Assembly (NCBI RefSeq): GCF_900167435.1
Contig: NZ_FUWS01000007.1
Span: 260,994 to 324,993, forward strand
DNA length: 64,000 nt
Source: Marinactinospora thermotolerans DSM 45154
GTDB taxonomy: Bacteria; Actinomycetota; Actinomycetes; Streptosporangiales; Streptosporangiaceae
Reading direction: 5' to 3'
Below the pieces are notes generated by a model. It saw only the letters and a list, made by a program, of their open reading frames with translations, was not told the origin of the DNA and made no database searches. The first letter of the stretch is position 1; the number at the start of each line of letters is the position of its first letter. This document shows, piece after piece, positions 57,381 through 64,000 of the stretch. The position numbers were made by a program, and so were the translations under genes.

Positions 57381-57863
57381 GTGAGCGACCCCGCCGTCCG
57401 CCTCAAGCCCGGTGACACCGCGCCGGACTTCACCCTCGACGACGCCGATGGCAAGCCCGTCACGCTGAGCGAGGTGGTGAGGGAGAAGGGGCGCGTCGTC
57501 CTCTACTTCTACCCCGCCGCCATGACCCCGGGCTGCACCACCCAGGCCTGCGACTTCCGCGACAACCTCCGCGCCTTCGAACAGGCCGGTCTGACCGTCA
57601 TGGGCGTCTCGCCCGACTCCACCGCGCGTCTCGCCGAGTTCCGCGACCAGCAGGGACTCACCTTCCCCCTGCTCGGCGACCCCGACAAGCAGGTCCTGCG
57701 CGCCTACGGCGCGTTCGGGGAGAAGAAGAACTACGGCAAGGTCGTCCAGGGCGTCATCCGCTCCACGATCATCATCGGCGCCGACGGGACCGTCGAGAAG
57801 GCCTTCTACAACGTGAAGGCCACCGGTCACGTCGAACGGATCAAGCGCGAGCTGGGTCTGTGA
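57381..57863 (+). CDS. bcp: Thioredoxin-dependent peroxiredoxin (Bcp/PrxQ)
   Basis: The 160-aa protein has peroxidatic Cys52 and resolving Cys57 in MTPGCTTQACDFRD, the PrxQ pattern with cysteines five residues apart. It reduces peroxides with thioredoxin. AAGGAG precedes the GTG start. It is followed by a terminator. Confidence 0.95.
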   Translation: MSDPAVRLKPGDTAPDFTLDDADGKPVTLSEVVREKGRVVLYFYPAAMTPGCTTQACDFRDNLRAFEQAGLTVMGVSPDSTARLAEFRDQQGLTFPLLGDPDKQVLRAYGAFGEKKNYGKVVQGVIRSTIIIGADGTVEKAFYNVKATGHVERIKRELGL

Positions 57864-57868
57864 GCAGT

Positions 57869-57903
57869 GCCGCGCGGTCCGCTCGGCGAGTGGACCGCGC
57901 GGC
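57869..57903 (+). terminator. 12-bp hairpin after bcp
   Basis: GCCGCGCGGTCC (57869-57880) pairs perfectly with 57892-57903, 6 bp after the stop. Confidence 0.65.
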
Positions 57904-58094
57904 CCACGGGATGCGCCGACCGCGTCTTCAGCCGGCCTGGCGACAGCCGACGTGGCGAAGCACTACCATGGGACGTCGACCACAGTGGTCCGCGCCGGAC
58001 CACCGGAGCGGGGGATTTGCGCTCTTCCCCCACCGGTGTCACCCTCGGGAGAGCCACCCGTCACCGGCCATCCCGGCGAGGAGCGCGAAGGTGG

Positions 58095-58167
58095 GGGGCC
58101 GTAGCCCAACGGCAGAGGCGGCGCGTTTAGGTCGCGTACAGTGCGGGTTCGAATCCCGCCGGCCCTA
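58095..58167 (+). tRNA. Class I-shaped tRNA with UAG anticodon (Leu-type codon)
   Basis: The 73-nt sequence folds as a cloverleaf: acceptor 58095-58101 with 58160-58166 (one G-U), a 3-bp D-stem with GG in the loop, anticodon stem 58121-58125 with 58133-58137, loop TTTAGGT with anticodon TAG at 58128-58130, a 5-nt variable loop, and T-arm GCGGG-TTCGAAT-CCCGC. The discriminator is A. CCA is not encoded as such. A UAG anticodon reads CUA/CUN leucine codons, yet leucine tRNAs normally have a long variable arm, which is absent here. It could be a functional unusual tRNA or one decaying in specificity. Confidence 0.85.
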
Positions 58168-58176
58168 CCCAGACGA

Positions 58177-58204
58177 GAGGCGCGGGATCCCGATCCCGCG
58201 CCTC
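58177..58204 (+). terminator. Terminator of the tRNA gene
   Basis: A 13-bp stem of GAGGCGCGGGATC with its complement and a 2-nt loop (effectively 4) is followed by a T-rich TTCTGTCTGTT, 9 bp after the tRNA. Confidence 0.75.
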
Positions 58205-58225
58205 TTCTGTCTGTTCGCCGCCCGG

Positions 58226-59476
58226 CTAGCGGAACAGCAACGCCCACAGCACGACCGCGAGCAGGGCCACGACCCCCACGACCACGCCCGCGATCATCGC
58301 CACCGGCCGTTTACTCCGGTGCTTGCCCGAACTGGTCAGACCGAGCGTGTCGGTCGACTCGCGGATCGAGGTGAGCAACGCGCTCACCGACTCCGGACGG
58401 TGGCGGTGCAGCGCCTCCTGTAGGGAGGAGACCGACTCCGACACCGACTCCTGGAGGGAACTGCGCAGCACGTGCGCTCCGGCCCGGAAGTGTTCCCGAG
58501 CCGATTCCTGGGAAGCGGGCTGGGCCACCTCCTGCGCGGCGGTCTTGGCCGCGGTCTCGGGGCTGGTGGCCGGCGCCCACGGCGCGAGCGCGGCGATGCG
58601 CAACATCTTCGTCGCGTTCTCCGCGGTCAACCGGTCGGCCGGGTTCACGTGGAGCAGTCCGGCCAGTACCGGCGCGAGCGGGCCGGCGTTCTCCGCCGGC
58701 GGCGGCTCCTCCAGCTCGTCCCCGCGCAGGATCGCGATGTAGCCCTTGCGGTTGTAGGGCGGATGCCCCTCGACCGCGGCGTACAACGTCGCGCCCAGCG
58801 ACCACAGGTCGGAGGCCGGACCGATGGGACCGGCCTTGGCCCGCTCGGGCGGGATGTAGGAAGGCGACCCCACGATCCGCCCCGAGGTGGTCAACGCGGA
58901 CTCGCCCGTCCAGGCGGCCAGGCCGAAGTCGGTCAGGACGACCCGTCCGTCCTCGCTGATCATCACGTTGTCGGGCTTGACGTCGCGGTGGATGATGCCC
59001 TCGTCGTGCGCCGCCTTGAGCGCGCCGATCAGATGGAGCCCGATCTCGGCCACACGCTGGTAGGGCAGTGGCCCGGCGAGCTCGATGAGCTCGGCGAGCG
59101 TGTGCGCCACGACGAGTTCCATCACGATCCACGGCCGGCCGTCCTCGTTGACGACGTCGAGGACGGTGACCACGGCGGGATGGGTCAGCCGTGCCGCGAC
59201 CCGGGCCTCCCGGGTGGTGCGGCGCAGCAGCGAAGTGCGCTCGGACTCGCTCAGATCGCTCGGCAGGCGCAACTCCTTGACCGCGACCTCGCGGTCAAGG
59301 AAGAGGTCGGTGGCACGCCAGACGGTGCCGACGCCCCCACGCGCGATCTGCTCCCGCAGGTGGTAGCGCCCCGCCAGCACGCGCTCGCCGGGAGCCACTT
59401 CGAGAGTCGCAGGGCGCGCTGATTCGAGCGGCGACGAGGTCTGCCGCTCTGCGTGGGGCTTGTCGATGGAGGACAC
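58226..59476 (-). CDS. Membrane-anchored Ser/Thr protein kinase
   Basis: The 416-aa protein has a Hanks-type kinase domain: glycine loop ARGGVGTVWRA, Lys in REVAVKEL, catalytic loop IIHRDVKPDN, DFG, and an activation segment up to GSPSYIPPERA. A Ser/Glu-rich juxtamembrane region and a single C-terminal transmembrane helix (MIAGVVVGVVALLAVVLWALLF) follow, with essentially no extracellular domain. It lacks PASTA repeats, so it is not PknB. Start GTG 59476. Confidence 0.93.
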   Translation of the reverse strand: MSSIDKPHAERQTSSPLESARPATLEVAPGERVLAGRYHLREQIARGGVGTVWRATDLFLDREVAVKELRLPSDLSESERTSLLRRTTREARVAARLTHPAVVTVLDVVNEDGRPWIVMELVVAHTLAELIELAGPLPYQRVAEIGLHLIGALKAAHDEGIIHRDVKPDNVMISEDGRVVLTDFGLAAWTGESALTTSGRIVGSPSYIPPERAKAGPIGPASDLWSLGATLYAAVEGHPPYNRKGYIAILRGDELEEPPPAENAGPLAPVLAGLLHVNPADRLTAENATKMLRIAALAPWAPATSPETAAKTAAQEVAQPASQESAREHFRAGAHVLRSSLQESVSESVSSLQEALHRHRPESVSALLTSIRESTDTLGLTSSGKHRSKRPVAMIAGVVVGVVALLAVVLWALLFR

Positions 59477-59713
59477 GGCTTCTAAAGCGTCAGGTCACGG
59501 GCCACAGCGGCCTCCTGCGAACTCGTACGGGGGTCGTCCCGCCGCCGCGGCGGCGATTCGTCTGTCATATCAGCTACATAGGACATTAGAGCAGGTCGCC
59601 ACGGGAGCACAGGAGCACGGGCCCGATTTCACGATCTCCCACCGCCCGTACCGCCTCCCGTGGCTCGCCTCTCCTTGCCTCGACTCACCGTCCGGTGGGA
59701 GATGGAACGGGGA

Positions 59714-61066
59714 TCAGGCCCACAACGCCTCGGGGTCGCGGACCGTGACCGGTCCGACCCCGATCTCCTCCAACGGCCCCGCGACCTCCTTGGCGTCGCC
59801 CGCGACGATGATCACGAACTCGCTCGGGTGCAGGTAGTCGCGCGCCGCCTGGTGCAGGTCCTCGGCGGTGATCCGCTCGAAACCGGCACGCAGCTGGTCG
59901 ACGTGGTCCTCGGGCAGGTCGTGCACGACCGCCTCGACCAACGCGCTCGCCAGGCTACGCGCGGTGGAGTAGCCGACCGGAAGCCCGACCGTGTTGGACT
60001 CGCGGACCGCCGAGAGCTCGCCATCGGTCACCCCCTCGTTGCGGAGCCGCTCGATCTGCTCCAACGACGCCGTGACCGAGTGGGCGGTCGTCGGCCCCTC
60101 GACCTGGGTGCTGATGAAGAACACCCCGCTGTCACGGCGCAGGTCGAACCGGCAGCCGACCCCGTAGGTGTAGCCGAGGCGCTCACGCAGCTCCATGTTG
60201 AGCCGGGAGGTGAACATGCCGCCGAGCACATCGCTCATGCCGTTGGCCCGCGGCAGGTCGATCTCGGAACGGGCCGGCGCCCGGTGCGCCAGGACCAGCG
60301 CGGACTGCACCGAGCCCGGGCGGTCCAGGACGAGGACGCGGGGGAGCTCCCCCGGGGCGCCCTCGGGGGCCGTGGTGGAACGGCTCGGGGTCGGCTGGGC
60401 GTCCCCGAAGACCGTCCTTCCGATCTTTTCGAGGTCCACCCCGGACAGGTCTCCGACGACCACCAGCGTGCCGGCGACAGCCGCGACGGAACCCGCGTGG
60501 AATTCCCGGACGATCTCGGGCGTGAGCTGCTGCAGGTTGGCGGGGCCACCGCTGAGCGGCGTCGCGTAACGGCCGGTGAAGAGCTGGCCTCCGATGGCGC
60601 GGGCCGCCACGGTCGAGGCCATCGACGCTTCGAGCCAGAACCGCTCGACGAGCTGGTCGCGACGGCGGATCACGTCATCGTCCCGCAGGGCCGGAGCGCG
60701 CACCGCCTCGGCGAACAGCGCGGTCGCGTCGGCGATCCGGCTCGCCGGGGCGTCCACGCCGGTGACGAAGCTGTCCCAGGTGACGCGGGAGACCCACTCC
60801 GCGCCGTACTGTTCCAGGGCGGGCGCCAGCGAGCTGTTGCCCTCGGGACCGTCCTCCAGCGCCTCGTTCGCCAGCGCGGCCACCCCCATCTGGTCGAGGG
60901 GCTCACTCGTCCCGCCCGCGGGCTGGACGAGCCGGACCGCCGCATAGGGCTGGCCGGGGACGTCGATGGCGACGACGGTCCCCCCACCGACCTGCAGACG
61001 TCGTGCCTTGGGGAACGTGTAGGGGCTGGCGTCACCGAGCGTGGGACGCGGCTGGAGCATACTCAC
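59714..61066 (-). CDS. M16 peptidase-like protein, non-catalytic subunit
   Basis: The 450-aa protein has the M16 fold (PANLQQLTPEIVREFHAGSVAAVAGTLVVVGD, with FTSRLNMELRERLGYTYGVG) but lacks the HxxEH zinc motif. Pairs of one active and one inactive M16 protein form heterodimers, as in processing peptidase alpha/beta. It follows the active subunit gene by 44 bp on the same strand. Confidence 0.9.
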   Translation of the reverse strand: MSMLQPRPTLGDASPYTFPKARRLQVGGGTVVAIDVPGQPYAAVRLVQPAGGTSEPLDQMGVAALANEALEDGPEGNSSLAPALEQYGAEWVSRVTWDSFVTGVDAPASRIADATALFAEAVRAPALRDDDVIRRRDQLVERFWLEASMASTVAARAIGGQLFTGRYATPLSGGPANLQQLTPEIVREFHAGSVAAVAGTLVVVGDLSGVDLEKIGRTVFGDAQPTPSRSTTAPEGAPGELPRVLVLDRPGSVQSALVLAHRAPARSEIDLPRANGMSDVLGGMFTSRLNMELRERLGYTYGVGCRFDLRRDSGVFFISTQVEGPTTAHSVTASLEQIERLRNEGVTDGELSAVRESNTVGLPVGYSTARSLASALVEAVVHDLPEDHVDQLRAGFERITAEDLHQAARDYLHPSEFVIIVAGDAKEVAGPLEEIGVGPVTVRDPEALWA

Positions 61067-61110
61067 AACGACTCTTCCTTCGAGGTCTGGGCGGGCGTGG
61101 CCGGGGCGGA

Positions 61111-62436
61111 TCAGGCTTCGACCGGCGTGGAGCCGGTCTTGGCCTCGGGCTCGAAGCGGACGACCAGCAGGTTGTCCTCGCCGAGCAACCGCTTGGCCGC
61201 GGCCACGACCTCGTCCGTGCTGATCTCGCTCCAGCGCTGCGGCCAGGTGTGGACGAGCTCGGGGTCGTCGAACAGCTGGGTGCAGCTGCCGAGCGCGTCG
61301 GCCAGTCCCCCGGGGGTGGAGATGCTCTGGAGGTGGTCGCGCTCCAGAACCGCGCGGGCGCGTTCCAGTTCCTCCTCGGAGATCCCGTCGGCGAGGCCCT
61401 GGACCTCCTCCAGGATCGCGGCCTCCAGCTCGTCGCCGCTGACCCCCTCGCGCGCGATCATGCTGACGAGCATGAGGCTCGGCGCGTAGCGGAACGGCAG
61501 GAGGTCGGCCGCCCCTCCGCCGTCGTCGCTGGCCAGTCCGCGCTCCACCACGAGCCTGCGGTACAGCCGGCTTCCCTGCCCCTGTCCCAGGACGGCCGAG
61601 GCCAGGTGCATGACGTCGAAGTCGCGGCTGCCGTAGTTGCCGACGCGGTAGCCGAGGAAGACGGCCGGCGCCGGGACCTTCTCGGTGACGGTCTCACGCA
61701 GCGGACCGCCGATGAGACCCTCCAGTGTCGCGTCGGGCGCCTCGGCGACGACCTCGCGGGCCGGGATCCCGCCGAAGTAGCGTTCCACCCGGTCGCGCAC
61801 GTCGCCGGGTTCGAGGTTGCTCACCACGGTCACCACGAGATTGTCCGGGCCGTAGTGGCGCTCGTGGAAGGACAGCACGTAGTCGAGGTCGGCCGCGTCC
61901 AGGTCGGCCATCGAACCGATGGTCGGATGGTGGTAGGGGTGTCCCTCGGGATAGCCCAGGGCGAGGATCCGCTCGAACGCGGTGCCGTAGGGAACGTTGT
62001 CGTACCGCTGGCGCCGCTCGTTCTTGACGACGTCGCGCTGGTTGTCGAGAACCTCCTGGGTCATCCCGTCCCGGAGGGTGGCGAGGCGGTCCGCCTCCAG
62101 CCACAGGACGAGATCGAGAGCGTGCTCGGGAACGGTCTCGTAGTAGTTCGTGCGGTCGGTGGAGGTGGAGGCGTTGATGTCGCCGCCCAGACGCTCCACC
62201 GCGTCGAAGTGCTCGCCCTTGGCGACGTTCCCGCTGCCCTGGAACATCAGGTGCTCGAACAGGTGCGCGAAGCCGGTACGGCCGGGCACCTCGTGACGGG
62301 AGCCGACCCCGTACCACAGGTTGAGCGCCGCCACCTGTCCGGTGGCCGCGGGAGCGGTCACCACCCGCAGTCCGTTGTCCAGTCTGAATTGGCTGATGTT
62401 GCCCGCCGCGCCGTTCGTCGCCACCAGTTCCTGCAC
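61111..62436 (-). CDS. M16 zinc metallopeptidase, catalytic subunit
   Basis: The 441-aa protein has the inverted zinc motif HLFEH (His58, Glu61, His62) and a downstream zinc-ligand Glu (about 140, VVKNERRQR), with the Arg/Tyr region GSRLYRRLVVERGLAS. It degrades or processes peptides in the cytoplasm. GTG at 62436 begins VQELVATNG. First gene of the M16 pair. Confidence 0.93.
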   Translation of the reverse strand: MQELVATNGAAGNISQFRLDNGLRVVTAPAATGQVAALNLWYGVGSRHEVPGRTGFAHLFEHLMFQGSGNVAKGEHFDAVERLGGDINASTSTDRTNYYETVPEHALDLVLWLEADRLATLRDGMTQEVLDNQRDVVKNERRQRYDNVPYGTAFERILALGYPEGHPYHHPTIGSMADLDAADLDYVLSFHERHYGPDNLVVTVVSNLEPGDVRDRVERYFGGIPAREVVAEAPDATLEGLIGGPLRETVTEKVPAPAVFLGYRVGNYGSRDFDVMHLASAVLGQGQGSRLYRRLVVERGLASDDGGGAADLLPFRYAPSLMLVSMIAREGVSGDELEAAILEEVQGLADGISEEELERARAVLERDHLQSISTPGGLADALGSCTQLFDDPELVHTWPQRWSEISTDEVVAAAKRLLGEDNLLVVRFEPEAKTGSTPVEA

Positions 62437-62557
62437 CCCTTGTCGCTGGATTACCGTCCTGCACCTGAGAGCCTATGGCCTCACCCGGGTCTCCGGGTAC
62501 GCGCGCCATCGTCTTCGGGACGGCTCACACGTAATGGATCTTCCCCCGTACGGCGCG

Positions 62558-63487
62558 TTAGGAACGTTGCCAGACTTCGGCCCGCGGCGGTAGCGGAAAC
62601 TCGATCGTGGTCCCCCAGTCCGTGAAGGTCAGGTCCACATGTCCGGGTCCTTCCTCGGTGTCCATGTGGACGAGGACCGCCAGCGGCAGGTACTCGTCGT
62701 CCACCCACACCGTGAAGGAGATCTCCTCCACCCCCTGGGCGTGCAGATCCTGGAGTACCCGCCACGCGCCGCCCTTCCCGCTGACGTTCGCCATGCCGTC
62801 GAGGACGTCGAAGGTCGCGTGATGGCCGCTGCCCCGCACCCCGTCGACGGTTCGCGCGCCGGCCGGCACCAGGTCCGAGGCCGCGGCGATCATGCTCCAG
62901 TCGCGGATGCCGGAGATCGCCCTGATCGTCTCGGCGTAGAGCGCCCGTGGTTCGGGGGGATCCTCGAAGTCCTCCCGGGAGCGCAGGACCCAGGAGGTTC
63001 CCTCAGGCATTCCCTCGGTGCTGGGGGGCCGCAGGTAGAAGTCCTCGCCGACCGCGACGGAGCGCGCCGAGTAGTCGTCGCCTTCCCTGCTGCTCATCTC
63101 CAGGTCCGCGGTGAAGTCGACGCGGTCCTTCTCATGGAAGGCGTAGCCACCGGAGGCCCGAGCCCTGGGAATGCCGTTGAGGGTGGCGGTCGCCTCGAAG
63201 CGCGTGGTGACACGGGTCAGGGCCGCCTGTTCGATCGCGTCCACCAGGTCCGCCGGCGCCTCCGGCGAGGAGCCGGGGACGGGCATCGGCGTGTCCGGGT
63301 CTCCCTCGACGGCCTGGGGGGCGCCCCCCGCGCCCGGCGTGGCCCCCGCTGAAGGGGACGCAGCCGTGGAGGCCCGCTCTTCCTCGGAGGGGTTGGGCCC
63401 CTCGTCCTTCACGCACCCCGTGACGCCCAGAAGCACACTGACGGCGGACACCACCATCCAGGACTGCTGCCGACGCATGGGCGTCAT
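62558..63487 (-). CDS. Lipoprotein of the LppX/LprG or LolA-like type
   Basis: The 309-aa protein has a lipoprotein signal (VLLGVTGC, Cys25), a Ser/Ala/Pro/Glu-rich linker to about residue 75 and a C-terminal antiparallel beta domain (TRFEATATLNG, VDFTADLEMSS, EISFTVWVDDEYLPLAVLVHMD) like those that carry lipids or sense the envelope. AGGAGA precedes ATG 63487; the second ATG (Met4) is an alternative. Confidence 0.82.
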   Translation of the reverse strand: MTPMRRQQSWMVVSAVSVLLGVTGCVKDEGPNPSEEERASTAASPSAGATPGAGGAPQAVEGDPDTPMPVPGSSPEAPADLVDAIEQAALTRVTTRFEATATLNGIPRARASGGYAFHEKDRVDFTADLEMSSREGDDYSARSVAVGEDFYLRPPSTEGMPEGTSWVLRSREDFEDPPEPRALYAETIRAISGIRDWSMIAAASDLVPAGARTVDGVRGSGHHATFDVLDGMANVSGKGGAWRVLQDLHAQGVEEISFTVWVDDEYLPLAVLVHMDTEEGPGHVDLTFTDWGTTIEFPLPPRAEVWQRS

Positions 63488-63641
63488 TCTCTCCTACTCG
63501 CGCCCCATCGCACATGAGAACAGGGACAGGGTCACCTTTCCTCCCGTATAGGAGGAACGCACCACTCCCGGATCCCCATAGAGGGCAGGACGACACAGAG
63601 GAGCACAGACAGTAAGTTCTATTCCGTTTTCGGGCGGAAAC

Positions 63642-63674
63642 AAAAAAAGGGGGGTTCCCGACACGGGAACCCCC
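63642..63674 (-). terminator. Rho-independent terminator of the rRNA operon
   Basis: On the minus strand an 11-bp stem (GGGGGTTCCCG with its complement, 3-nt loop) is followed by seven T. It is the only terminator in the window with a long U-tract and lies about 57 bp downstream of 5S rRNA. Confidence 0.9.
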
Positions 63675-63730
63675 ACACACACGGGAGACCGAACCCCCCA
63701 CACGGAGGATCCGGCCTCAACCGAAAAGAT

Positions 63731-63847
63731 GCCCGGCGGCGACCTACTCTCCCACCCCAACCAGGGGGCAGTACCATCGGCGCAGGGAGGCTTAACGACC
63801 GGGTTCGGAATGGGACCGGGTGTTCCCCCCCCGCCATCACCGCCGTA
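63731..63847 (-). rRNA. rrf: 5S ribosomal RNA
   Basis: The minus strand has the actinobacterial 5S pattern: TACGGCGGTGATGGCG at the 5' end, CCCGGTCCCATTCCGAACCCGG, TTAAGCCTCC, GCGCCGATGGTACTGC, and GGGAGAGTAGG near the complementary GCCGCCGGG 3' end. An eight-G run sits in the first helix region. Confidence 0.95.
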
Positions 63848-63957
63848 ACCCTCACCCCAACCCCCACACAGGGGCGGGAAAACCAAGAGCCACAACAACA
63901 ACGCGGCAAAAACAATATTCTCAACGATTCGTGTGTATGCGCGAGCACCCAGCATCT

Positions 63958-64000
63958 GCGGTGGACAAGCCCTCGGCCGATTAGTACCGGTCAGCTCCAC
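63958..64000 (-). rRNA. rrl: 23S ribosomal RNA, 3' end (partial)
   Basis: The minus strand ends with the universal 23S 3' terminus GGTACTAATCGGCCGAGGGC and TTGTCCAC. The gene continues beyond the window. The 23S-5S spacer is about 110 bp and shows no tRNA. Confidence 0.9.

Noticed and set aside
55593..57863. 756-aa plus-strand frame ending in bcp
   Set aside because: Only the last 160 residues (from GTG 57381) are peroxiredoxin; the rest is antisense to the DUF3618 and phosphatidyltransferase genes.

Overview
The window is very GC-rich, densely coded DNA from an actinomycete. A Nocardiopsis/Thermobifida-like member of the Nocardiopsaceae fits best, but this is an inference. It rests on the codon bias, abundant GTG starts, overlapping ATGA/GTGA junctions, a 222-residue AA10 LPMO numbered like Thermobifida LPMO10A with a CelR/CebR-type palindrome, and the Asp23/ECF arrangement.

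Layout. (1) 1-5.1 kb: a small class I lanthipeptide locus on the minus strand (54-aa FxLD-type precursor, LanB dehydratase, LanC cyclase). LanB carries an apparent one-base frameshift in a C7 tract. (2) 5.4-11.2 kb: a sugar ABC importer without its own ATPase, then a NarL-type two-component pair divergent from a SHOCT-domain membrane protein. (3) 11.4-17.7 kb: NmrA-like oxidoreductase and divergent AraC regulator, fructosamine kinase and tyrosine phosphatase, orphan MetQ lipoprotein. (4) 18.2-23.6 kb: a three-gene signalling operon (REC-SpoIIE phosphatase, CHASE3 histidine kinase, receiver protein), then heme oxygenase and a TetR regulator. (5) 23.5-31.8 kb: exonuclease, asparaginase, ferredoxin reductase and ferredoxin, proline iminopeptidase, acyl-CoA ligase, DAHP synthase. 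(6) 31.9-35.7 kb: an RpiR regulator with an amidohydrolase and a sodium:solute symporter, the last two each behind a TGCAA-N6-TTGCA palindrome. (7) 35.8-40.5 kb: tandem glycine riboswitch, gcvT, gcvH, glyA, sdaA, which together form a glycine/serine catabolic block.

(8) 40.4-45.3 kb is the most unusual region. The last 111 bp of sdaA occur three times in direct orientation (40396, 43844, 44732). They bracket two cargo segments. The first encodes a HEPN/Abi-like protein, a type I-like DNA methylase with an N-terminal HTH, and a half-size HsdS, with no HsdR. The second encodes a single unrecognised 212-aa protein. No recombinase is present. I read this as serial site-specific insertion at the sdaA 3' end, delivering a candidate anti-phage module.

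(9) 45.4-49 kb: LPMO, VOC protein, FhuF-like iron reductase behind an iron box, HAD hydrolase. (10) 49-53.3 kb: a six-gene Asp23/Gls24 envelope-stress cluster divergent from an ECF sigma factor and an unusual anti-sigma-like protein that joins a zinc-binding motif to an Asp23-like region. (11) 53.3-63.5 kb: purU, PLP-fold enzyme, CDP-alcohol phosphatidyltransferase, Bcp peroxiredoxin, an odd 73-nt tRNA with UAG anticodon but no long variable arm, a Ser/Thr kinase, paired M16 peptidases and a lipoprotein. (12) The right edge is the 3' end of a minus-strand rRNA operon (23S end, 5S, strong terminator).
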